NCBI RefSeq assembly: GCF_036588685.1
Contig: NC_086375.1
Span: 52,956,955-53,020,954, forward strand
Source of the DNA: Mytilus trossulus
Taxonomy: Eukaryota > Mollusca > Bivalvia > Mytilida > Mytilidae
Direction of reading: 5' to 3'
DNA: 64,000 bases
Each line of letters begins with the position of its first letter. The first letter of the stretch is position 1. The notes below the pieces were generated by a model. It did no database searches. It was not told the DNA's origin and was given only the letters and a program-made list of their open reading frames with translations. Position numbers and translations under genes: made by a program. Of this stretch, positions 25,741-36,040 are shown piece by piece.

Positions 25741-26001
25741 AACTGTAAGTTTCATATGACCTTGACCTCCTTTTCAAATTTTATTGGTAAATGTAAGGTT
25801 TTTGTGTTGCCTGCGACATAAGTCGCAATATTGTGGCAGTATGTTAGACTTGGGTTCCAATATTCAGGCGCATACATTATTTTAATATTTGCATTATATT
25901 TCAGAAGGTAGAGGACCTGGATGCTTCATATCTTGTATGCAGATGCCTTATGTTACAAAGTTTCTGTTAATCATATGACTACTTTTCTTGGCCTCATTTT
26001 T

Positions 26002-26570
26002 AGCTCACCTTCCCCAAAGGGCCAAGTGAGCTTTTCTCATCACTTTGCGTCTGTTGTCATCCGTTAACTTTTAGAAAAATCTTCTCCTCTAAAACTAATG
26101 GCCCAAAAAAAACTTAACTTGGCCTAAATCATTCTTAGGGTATCTAGTTTAAAAAAAAATGTTTCTGGTGACCCTGCCCATCAACCAAGATGGCTGCCAG
26201 GGATTAACACAGAACATACATGTAAAATGCTGTGTTTGGCTTTTATCTCTGAAACCAAAGTATTTCAAGCAAATCTGACACAGGATGCATTTGTCTATCA
26301 GGTCATCTATTTGCCCTGAAATTTTTAGACGCATCAGTCAACCTGTTGATGGGTTGCTGTTTCAGAACTAGTCAAATTTTATAGTCCTTCATTATTATCT
26401 TGAATATTATAATAGATAGAGATAAACTGTAAACAGCAAAATTGTTCAATAAAGTAAGATCTACAAAAAATTCAGAATGACCAAAATAATCAATTGACCC
26501 CTTTAGGAGTTTTTATCCTTTATAGTCAAATTTTTACAATATTTGTAATTTTTATACTATCGCAAAATTT
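26002..26570 (+). mobile_element. Hairpin-ended bivalve repeat, single-unit copy
   Basis: It begins with the hairpin agctcaccttccc / ggccaagtgagct (26002-26032), then gcgtctgttgtcatccgtta, aatcttctcctctaaaacta, agggtatctagttt, gataaactgtaaacagcaaa and tcaattgacccctttagg. This is the reverse complement of one unit of the element at 9464-10836. Confidence 0.75.
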
Positions 26571-26594
26571 GAAAATTTTTTTGTGTATATTGCT

Positions 26595-28370
26595 ATCATG
26601 TTGGCGTCGTCGTCTGCGTCGTCGTCCGAATACTTTTAGTTTTCACACTCTAACTTTAGTAAAAGTGAATAGAAATCTATCAAATTTTAACACAAGGTTT
26701 ATGACCACAAAAGGAAGGTTGGGATTGATTTTGGGAGTGTTGGTCCCAACATTTTAGGAATTAGGGACCAAAAAGGGCCCAAATAAGCATTTTCTTTGTT
26801 TTCGCACTATAACTTTAGTTTAAGTAAATAGAAATCTATGAAATGTTGACACAAGGTTTATGACCACAAAAGAAAGGTTGGGATTGATTTTATGAGTTTT
26901 GGTTCCAACAGTTTAGGAATTAGGGGCCAAAATAAGCATTATTCTTGGTTTTCGCACAATAACTTTAGTTTAAGTAAATAGAAATCAATGAAATTAAAAC
27001 ACAATGTTTATGACCACAAAAGGAAGGTTGGTATTGATTTTGGGAGTTTAGGTCTCAACAGTTTAGGAATTAGGGGCCAAAAAGGTACCCAAATAAGCAT
27101 TTTTCTTGGTTTTTGCACCATAACTTTAGTATTTATAAATAGAATTCTATGAAATTTAAACATAAGGTTTATGACCATAAAAGGAAGGTTGGTATTGATT
27201 TTGGGAGTTTTGGTCCAAACAGTTTAGGAATAAAGGGCCCAAAGGGTCCAAAATTAAACTTTGTTTGATTTTAACAAAAATTGAATCTTTGGGGTTCTTT
27301 GATATGCTGAATCTAAAAATGTACTTAGATTTTTTATTATTGGCCCAGTTTTCAAGTTGGCCCAAATCGGGGTCCAAAATTAAACTTTGTTTGATTTCAT
27401 CAAAAATTGAATAATTGGGGTTCTTTGATATGCCAAATCTAACTGTGTATGTAGATTCTTAATTTTTGGTCCCGTTTTGAAATTGGTCTACATTAAAGTC
27501 CAAAGGGTCCAAAATTAAACTAAGTTTGATTTTAACAAAAATTGAATTCTTGGGCCTCTTTGATATGCTGAATCTAAATATGTACTTAGATTTTTGATTA
27601 TGGGCCCAGTTTTCAAGTTGGTCCAAATCAGGATCCAAAATTATTATATTAAGTATTGTGCAATAGCAAGACATTTTCAATTGCACAGTATTGTGCAATA
27701 GCAAATATTTTCAATTGCACAGTATTGCACAATAGCAAGAAAAATCTAGTTGCACAATATTGTGCAATAGCAAGAAATTCCAATTGGATTTCAATTGGAG
27801 TTATCTTTCTTTGTCCAGAATAGTAGTTGAATCAACTTAAATCATTGTTTTATACAATATACAATGTATATTCACTTTTACTACCAACTGATAGATTGAA
27901 ACAATCTTTACCATTCAGTTATTGTCAGTGATAACAAGCACTTTTTTTATATTTTAATATTTTATGATGTATTTAAATGAGTAGTTATTGTTGCAAACTC
28001 CAATAGAAATTTGAATTGAGATCAGTTTTGAAATAAGGGAAAGGGGGATTTGAAAAAAAAATTGGGGGGGTCAATTTTTTTCATTTCAGATTTCATAAAG
28101 AAAAAGAAAACTTCTTCAAACATTTTTTTGAGAGGATTAATATTCAACAGCATAGTGAATTGCTCAAAGGCAAAAATGTTTTTTTAAGTTCATTAGACCA
28201 CATTCATTCTGTGTCAGAAACCTATGCTGTGTCAACTATTTAATCACAATCCAAATTTAGAGCTGAATCCAGCTTGAATGTTGTGTCCATACTTGCCCCA
28301 ACCGTTCAGGGTTCAACCTCTGCGGTTGTATAAAGCTGCGCCCTGCTGAGCATCTGGTTTGTAATCTTTG
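26595..28370 (+). mobile_element. Composite repeat made of three different tandem arrays
   Basis: The left edge is the tract ggcgtcgtcgtctgcgtcgt (26603). Array A has four units of about 150-161 bp; the landmark (t/c)gcac.ataactttag occurs at 26641, 26801, 26951 and 27112. Array B has three units of about 126-135 bp plus a stub; ggtccaaaattaaac occurs near 27245, 27371 and 27506, and atccaaaatt at 27632. Array C has four units of about 35 bp; tattgtgcaatagc or its variant occurs at 27654, 27689, 27723 and 27758, each able to form a ttgcac/gtgcaa hairpin. A unique part follows (27780-28370) ending near ataaagctgcgccctgctga. The minus-strand frames over array B are repeat artefacts. I recognise it as a high-copy Mytilus element of unclear class. 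Confidence 0.7.
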
Positions 28371-28929
28371 ACAAAGTTCTTCTCCTGAAACTACTGAGGC
28401 AAATTTAACCAAGTTTGGCAAAGTCAAAGAAACTAAACAGACTTGAAGATCAACAAAATAGAGATTTTTGTCATGGTTTATTCTCTTCTACAGTGTTTCA
28501 CTAAAACATTATGAATCGTCTACACAATGCTCATTACCACAATATACCGGTACAGGAGAAGTTTGAATTTTGATGGTTTCACTTTTATCATTTCAGAGTT
28601 ATGTTCCTTTACATATTGAAAAATTGCTGAATTACACAATGCGTATTTCCAAAAAAACTTAGATCAAGAACAAATCTTGGGTCGCCTCACTTTTACTATT
28701 TTTAAGTTGTCTATTTATAATGTTGTATGTAAGCTTGGGCATCAGCAGTGTCCCATGGACACAGTTAAAAGTGTACTTTGTTTGATATGCCCATAGACCA
28801 AGGTAAGTGACACAGGCCCTTGAGTCATGGTTTAGTAACTGCTTGAAAAAAAACAAATTTTCTTGTAATGTTAATTTCTCCCTTATTATGAGTAATAGAA
28901 TAAGTATTTGGTATATGGGTTTCTTTCAA

Positions 28930-30420
28930 GGTCTACATGTTCATCCTACAGAGATCACCTGACCTCAACCTCATTTCATGGATCAGTAATATAATCAAGG
29001 TTAAATTACAAAGATTAGGTCTGTTACCGAAAACTATAAGCAGTAGGTGAACTATTTGGTACATGCTAGTTTGACAGGTTTCAACCAACCTTTTTGACCT
29101 CATTTTCAATGGAGTGACAGGATTTCTTAGCTTAGAACATGTGGTAGATACCTAGCCAGCTGTAAGTGTTATGGGGATGTACTTCCTTCAGTTAACAAGC
29201 TGCATAGTTACTAGTAACAGAGGCAAAGATGATTTTGTATATGTTGAATCATGCTCTCCAGTTACACCTGTAATAGTGACATCAACAAATGCAACCTATT
29301 AAAGGATTTATACTTGTCATAATTTACTTTGAGCTGTGTGTTGATAAAAGATAGTATGAATCATTTCCCTGCTTAATGTTGTATTGAAGTCGAAGAGAAT
29401 TTCAAATATGTAAGTGTGCATGGCATTTAAACCATTTGTTTTCAGCAAAAAGTAAGTGCAATATTAAAGGAACAGCCATCTTGACAGTATGGCATACCAG
29501 ACAGCTTTGTGTCATACTAGTATAATAATAAGTTGTAGTACTAGTTGCTGAGACTCAGATAAATGTGATAGGATTGTGTTATGGACCATGGTAAATCCAA
29601 ACAACCCATGCATGGGTGTACTAATAATAAAGCAGCTGAATTTGTGAATTATAGTATTAATTATTACATGCCAGACAGTTTTCACTTGACTTCATCCTCA
29701 TTTTATGGATCAGTGAACAAGGTTAAGTTTTGGTAGTCAAGTCCATATCTCAGATACAATAAGCAATAGGTCTAGTATATATGGTGTATGGAAGGATGGT
29801 AAAGTGAACATGTCCAACTGGCAAGTGTCACATGGTTAAGTGGTTATAATTAAGTTTTTGTGTTTTGGTCTGTTGTTCTTATACTGTATTCAATAGGTCA
29901 TATATATATCTTTTAGTGTACATGTAAGTCATGCAGGATTTATTTAATATCGACCTTGACCTCATTTTCACAGTTCATTGTAAAGTGTTATGTGTTTTGG
30001 TCTGTTTTTCTTAAACTATAAGCAATGTCATTTTTATTTGTTATATATATGAAAGGATATAAAACTGTATATGTCTGTCTGGCAGGTATCATCTGACCTT
30101 GACCTCATGTTGGTGTTTCATTGATCATGGTTAAGCTTGTTTCTCTGTTACATAAGCAATATGCAATTTATATGTAATGCAGACAGATTTCAAGGTGTAC
30201 ATGTCTGTCTGTCATGGTTCATTGGTCAGTCTAATTTTCTTGGTTGAGTGTGTTTCTTTGAAACTATAAGCAAAAGGTCAACTATATTTAGTGTATTGTA
30301 TGATTGTAAGGTGTACATGTTTTACTCATTTGGTTTATTTGACCTTCACCTCATTTTCTTGGGTCAAATAAAGATTATGTGATAGAAGATTTATGTTTAG
30401 GACTATCAATAAAGTTTATT
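28930..30420 (+). repeat. Diverged tandem array of a ~160-bp bivalve unit
   Basis: The recurring landmarks are tgaccttgacctcattttc, ggttcattggtca, ttaagttttcttggttgagt, aaactataagcaa(a)aggtc, agtgtattgtatgattgtaagg and gtacatgtctgtctggca. They are seen at about 28970, 29090, 29690, 29950, 30100, 30220 and 30340, the later ones cleaner. The same unit appears in reverse at 62570-63020. A hairpin-element scrap (gacaaagttcttctcctgaa) is at 28370-28440. There is no coding potential. Confidence 0.7.
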
Positions 30421-31870
30421 CAACAGATTGTATGTTTTCCTTTGGGAAACAATTCGACCTCTTTAATAGTAGACTTGTTCCTGAATTGTTTTGAATAAGT
30501 TTATGCACAAGTTAAAAAAAGATCCATCTAATCACATTAAATTGATAATTGATGATGTTTTTGCATTTAAATAATTTGAAATTTAACTAAATGAACCTTC
30601 TATAAAATTATAAATAAATATAATACAGACAGCAACAATTGTCTTGGTATAAATTTGAATATTGATATTTCATACAGGAAACTTGGTACAAAATTTGTGA
30701 CAAACAAAGGTTTTTGTTTCCAATAAAAACAGTGATTTTCCTTAAGGTATCCCACCCATAATAGATGCCCTTGACTGTAGTAGCCTTTTTAGTTATCAAT
30801 TAACATCCTGTATATGTAAAACTTATAATTATTAAATCAGAGATACATTGGATGTGTACTGATTGATATTTTAGCCTGCAAAATACGTTTATTTACATGT
30901 AGGTAAAACATATATTGTAATTCAACAACTTTGAACTAGCTTTCAGTAAATGCAAGTCCAGTCAAAGCTGCTTAAGAGACCACCTGTATTAAGCAAAAAC
31001 CTGTGTTAAAAGACCACCAATTTTAGATCACTCTGTAGTACATTTCATATAAATTGAACTTGTTTTAAAGACCACCTGTCTAAAAAGGTCGCTTTTTTGC
31101 TCTCCTTAAGTGTTTGACTGTATTCTTATATCAGTGCTTTGTGTCTATTGTTTTAATAAAATAGTTTTTTTTGTGCCTTGTATCAAACATTTGAGTTATT
31201 GCTACAAATTTTTGAAATATGAGGTGCTGTGTTACAACTGTTCCAGGTTAGAGAAGAGTTGGGTGCTCACAAACATGTTTAACCCCTGCAATATTAATTA
31301 TGTGTCTCTTCAAAGTAAATAACAAATAGTTCAGTGGTTGTCGTTGAATTGTATGAAGTAGTAGTTGACTTAAACTGCTTTGTTATAAAGAATTACAATT
31401 ACGCTTAGTTATCCCCTTTCAAGTGACATTATTCATGTCGAGGCTTTATAGCAGACTATATGATATGGATTTTTTCTCATTGTTTGAAGGCCCTGTGGTT
31501 GCCTATAATTGCTTACATTAAGTTATTTTAATTCTGTTGGGTAGTTGTCCAAGCTTTTAGGCAATCATACCATATATCTTCTTTTAATCTTATGTAAAAA
31601 TGTAAATTTTAAAGTTAACATCCCATTTGTTTTGGTGGGAATCTTGAAGTTTCTAAAACAAAAAGCTGGTAATCTGTTTCTTCACAGACAAGGCAATTCC
31701 AAGTTAATAGAAAATCATTTATAAAATATTAAAGACTTCATAACTATATTAAAATAAATTAGTTTAATTTAATAAGTTGATAAAAATCCACTGAGTAAAA
31801 AAATGCATATAAATATCATAAATCTAAAATTTCTAAATAAATGCTGCCTACTTTTAGAAATATTTATAAA
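30421..31870. other. Intergenic between repeats and the CCDC160-like gene
   Basis: Contains a short repetitive stretch with agaccacctgtattaagcaa and aaagaccacctgtctaaaaagg (30970-31100) and a degraded copy of the dispersed mussel repeat at about 31330-31590 (ggctttatagcagactatat and ggcaatcataccatatatct). Its right end is the 3' side of the minus-strand gene that follows. No further exon is seen. Confidence 0.45.
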
Positions 31871-33836
31871 TTATGTATAGCTAAATTTGCTTATTTGGTC
31901 TGATTTCACTGCATTTGGAGGTATAATATTTGACAGAGGCAAACTTGCAAAATGTTGACGTAAATGTTCCAATCCTCTTTTTGTTGTGTAATGTAACTTT
32001 TTCTCTTTGTTCAGTTCATCAGAGAGATCATTTATTCGGCTATGTAGTTTTGAAATCTCTGACTGACATTCCATTTTAATTGTTTGTTCCATTGCCATTT
32101 TTTCACATAGAGCTTGCTGTTCTAAAGATTTGAACTGACATTCAATCCTTTCACGGTCCATTCTCTCTTTATCAACTGCTATTTTCATTTCCTGATTTTC
32201 TTTGACCATTTTGGACTTTTCCTCATTAATTTCCTTGAATATTTGCTCCATTGCAGTCATTCTTGCTGTTATATAATCCAAATCATGCTGCAGCTGGTCA
32301 CTTAAAATTTTAAGTCTTTTATTAGATTTTGTAGCCTCTGTTAGTTCGTGATTCTTTTTATTTAAATGAAGCTTCAAGTTGGCAACTTCATTTTCAAGTT
32401 CCTCATTTCTCTTCTCCAGTTCTGTATTGATAACTTTTAATTTTCTATTATGTTGTTTGATAGTTTTAAAAACTTGACGCAGAGTTGCTAGTTCATTTGT
32501 GTCCCAGATACCAGGCTGATCAACATCAACTGTTTTTTCTTCCTTTTTGTCAGGTTGAGAAACTGTGCCTTCAAAATATAAGGAAATTCATTAAACCATC
32601 ATCTTTAACTATCTGTATTCCAGGTATGTCAAACAATTTACTGATATTCTATATCTGTGTCAAAGACTGTGTTCAATGTATCAAGGTAAAATATAACTCA
32701 AATTCTAAGGGGCCTGAATTTGACAACTTTTTCTACTTAAACTTATTTGTAGATTTTGTCTTGTTGACCGGTTCTGCAGTTTTCAGTTCACATGCAGTTT
32801 CTGTTTTATTTTAATATATATATACTATAGATTTTGTCAGAACACAAAGAACATGTTAAAATGGTTATTCAATGGCAATACTATATAAAGTAGTCCAACT
32901 GATGATTTCAGCAATGTTGTCTTACTTGTAGATTTGTGATGGTCATTTTATCTGTTCAAACTTTCTCTTGATCTTTAATGAGATAGTTTTTAAGTTAAAA
33001 ACAAAGAATTAATAAAAATTGGCAGATACCACTGAATCTCATAAATGTTAATCAATTATCATCATAAAAATCAGCATAATGATTGATACAAATTGTAGCT
33101 ATCGTACAATAGGCCATAAAAACATACTAGGGAACGCTTGAGCACTTAAAAAATGTTCAACCCCACCACACCACAATGTAGTTGCCTGTCTTAAGTCTGA
33201 CAAGAACCTGTACATGCAATTCAGTGGTTGCTGTCTGCCATAATTGTTTTTCTTTATTGTTTTAACTCATTCACGAATTTAAGTTGTTTATTAATCCTTG
33301 TCCTTTTGTTTCAAATTCTTGTGAGTATTTGTCCCTTAGACAATCATACCCTTTCTCCTTTTTTCATATCAATAAATTATCAACTAACCTGTATAAATGC
33401 ATATCATACATTTGTTTATTTTTTTACAAAAGTGTGGTATCAAGTTTGAGATAGTTTTTACAGTCATGACAGTTGGTGTACAGGATTTATTTTTACTTTT
33501 CTAGCAGATTGAGGATACCCTAAATATTGCATTTTTTTTATTTATATCTATTGTTATCATTCTATATTAACCCTTGCCTTCTGCTTTTTTGATGCCTTTA
33601 GATGATTCTTGTGATGCTTTCTTTCTCATTTCTTCAGCTAAAACACATGTGACACGAACTCTTTCAAATGCATCTTTAATTGTGTCTGGATCTAAAGCTG
33701 ATACCAGTTTGACTTTTGATTTAATCGTTGTTTCTTTATCCTGTGGTTGATCAAGCATATCTTCAACAGTAACATCATAAGATGGTGTAAAAAGTTCACC
33801 AATCCAATCATTCCATTCATTTTTTTCCTTTGCCAT
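31871..33836 (-). CDS. Coiled-coil protein resembling CCDC160 (2 coding exons)
   Basis: Exon 1 coding part is 33836-33572 and exon 2 is 32562-31871; the intron is 1009 bp in phase 1, and the product is 318 residues (human CCDC160 is about 325). The N-terminus has a W.....(E/M)FTP block, WIGELFTPSYDVTVEDML, like the FTP start of CCDC160. Residues from about 115 to 290 are long heptad-rich helix (NRKLKVINTELEKRNEELEN, LSDQLQHDLDYITARM, ISKLHSRINDLSDELNKEKK). The C-terminus KRGLEHLRQHFASLPL matches the conserved LRKHYAS end of that family. Function is unknown in the family; no enzyme or membrane feature is seen. A splice acceptor (ttttcag, ending 33843) lies 6 nt upstream of the ATG, so a 5' UTR exon exists further right. 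The donor G|GTTAAT is weak; a missed small exon cannot be excluded. Homology is from memory of the family ends, hence no symbol. Confidence 0.72.
33180..33370. mobile_element. Degraded dispersed mussel repeat in the CCDC160-like intron
   Basis: Reads acaagaacctgtacatgcaa, ttcagtggttgctgtctgcc and gacaatcataccctttctcc, the upstream part of the family described at 4200-5035. Decayed, non-coding. Confidence 0.45.
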
Positions 33837-33842
33837 ATTCAG

Positions 33843-35238
33843 CTGAAAACAAAATAATGATTATGAGAATTCATATACTATAATACATGATACATTTTGT
33901 ACATGTATATATTATGTATGACTTATCGACTTTATAAACATAAGATGTATACCATTTGTGAAATACACAGTTATATGTAATCACCAGCAGCAAATGTCTA
34001 AACTTTACCATTAGGTCTCTCAACATTTGCATAGGTCATTTCCTATTGTAAACTGAAAAGAAAGCCATCCCATCCCCCTATAATATTTTTTTATAAACAA
34101 ACGAAACTAGAGTCTAAAGAAAGTGATCCCACAGACAGTAACTACATGTACATTCAACTACATGTAAATTCATGAAGACTTTGCAATGGCAGATCAAGAA
34201 CTTTTTATAAGGGGGGGGGGGGGTCTGTCTGTCCTGGATTTACCTTTGTTTAAGTATTGAAATATGCAAGCTGAAGAATCAGAAAGAAAATATGTCCATA
34301 GCATTGTAAAAAGAAGAAAATTATTTGGTGTAATTTTGTTTTTCAAAAATTTGATATGTTCTTTTTTGTGCTTTCTTAAAAACTAATCTGTAATTGGAAC
34401 AGCAATGAGCCCTCAGAGAATCCTTTAAAAAAAGGCAATTGACTTTATACATTTTTTTGTACATTGTAAATTCATTTAACAAAGAAACTATACAACAATA
34501 GCACAAATTCAAAGATAAGGGAAATGGAACTTAAAAGTTTATTGTTTTTATTTACTCAGGAAGGATTACTAAGATATTACAGTCTATATATATAATTTTG
34601 ATTACTCTTGTGTCACTCTTAAAAGAGATAGGAAATAAGGATTAAGTGTGATAATCTATTATTTTTTAATCGAAAATGAACAATGAAATGTTATAAATCA
34701 ATCATAAAAAAAACTTACTCCATTGAGAGAAGAACACAGGACTTTATTTCAGGTATGTTGAACAAATTTAGTAATTTAAAAAAGAGGCTTTGTGAGGGAA
34801 AAGGCAGACCCAAAATGTATACTGGTATATATTGTCAGAACAGTTATTTTACACTGTATATATATTAGAGTACACTATAAAGAAGTGTCCAATTCCATAT
34901 CTTCATTCTGCTGCATGTGGCACATGTAAAGAGTGAATACAAAAAAGACTCTTGATTTTTAAGGATTTCTATAGTTTTAGAAGATGTTGTTAGGTTTCAA
35001 ACATGGATCTTTAGTGAATTGTAATGCCTAATGTCTATATCATATAGTTATTGAATGTGAACATGATTTACAAAAAACAATATGTATGTCAGGGGTTTGA
35101 GAAAGTTTTGAGAATCTTTTTTTGTATTAATAACCATAAACTTTTAACAATAACTTTTTTGTAGTTTATTAGTGAAATGGCATTCCATGTACATGTATAT
35201 CTTCTTAGAAAAAAAAATAAAAAAAATTAATGTATTGA
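33843..35238. other. Intergenic, upstream of the CCDC160-like gene
   Basis: Must contain the promoter and 5' UTR exon of the minus-strand gene, but I cannot place them. A poly-G run of 13 is at 34211-34223. Otherwise AT-rich with nothing recognised. Confidence 0.4.
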
Positions 35239-35560
35239 TTAAAGTCATAAGAAACCTCAAATTAAAAAAAAATATGCATATGTTTTTTATAACTAAATGG
35301 ATAGTTTTCATTTTACAACTTAAAAAAAATGTATGTATGTATACTTTTTCTGAAGAAAATTCTTGAATTTGTCCACATTTAGAAGAAGTTTACCTATTTT
35401 TAATCGCTGACATATTTTCCATATGCTTAGTGACCTGTCGTGAGCGTAACCTTCATCGTAAAAATCTGGTGGTCGCAATACACATGGATCTGTCATTGGA
35501 ATAAACAATTATCTGATTGTACATGTTAAACATGTGGTCAATACCCATGCTTTTTGCTAA
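35239..35560 (-). mobile_element. Second copy of the TTAA-flanked MITE (one end only)
   Basis: The end TTAA-AGTCATAAGAAACC at 35239 equals the right end of the element at 8044-8601, and the two stay alignable in opposite orientation to about 35560 (cataccatg-like cccatgctttttg). Beyond that this copy continues into different sequence and the second inverted end is not found, so it is truncated or a longer relative. Its reverse strand has an open stretch starting MTDPCVLRPPDFYDEGYA at 35493. Confidence 0.7.
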
Positions 35561-35602
35561 TCGACATATCATGCATATGGATAGAAACAAGTGCTTGTGA
35601 AT

Positions 35603-35745
35603 CACAGGAGTTTGAAATCCTATCAATAAGGGGGTAAAAATATACCAAAGTCGACTTTGATATATTTTCGAGAGAAGCTCTTCTGTGATAGTATAGACTT
35701 TGGTATATTTTTACACCCTTGTTGATAGGATTTCAAACTCCTGTG
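35603..35745. repeat. Fold-back palindrome upstream of glycogenin
   Basis: The left arm cacaggagtttgaaatccta... (35603-35652) and the right arm ...taggatttcaaactcctgtg (35696-35745) pair over about 50 nt with few mismatches; both contain aaatataccaaagtc or its complement. The loop is about 43 nt. The right arm ends 296 bp before the glycogenin start codon. Confidence 0.8.
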
Positions 35746-36040
35746 CTGTGAATGAACTTGTGACAGACGAGCGTTCATAGTAACCAATAAAATTATACCC
35801 ATTTTGGCAGTTCCTGACTTTGAAAACTATGAACATCAAAAAAACGATCTTACTTTGTGTGAACTGCAATGTTCCAGATTAATTAATCGACAGAAACACA
35901 AGATTTTTCCATAAAATGATTGCTTTCGAATTGTCAACTTCATTCCATAGGCGCTGACATCTTGAATCACGTGATAACCAATCCAGCACACCATTGGTCG
36001 TTTTACATATTCCCTTTCCAGGACGTGCAACTGCTGCAGA

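Noticed and set aside
27156-27704. Two minus-strand frames with a shared ENWA.N.KSKYIFRFSIS sequence, looking like a protein family
   Set aside because: They lie over consecutive units of the ~130-bp tandem array; the similarity is from the DNA repeat and the frames start and stop at arbitrary points.
28930-30420. Possible CRISPR-like array of ~160-bp units
   Set aside because: Units are diverged along their whole length with no short identical repeats or unique spacers, and the DNA is animal.
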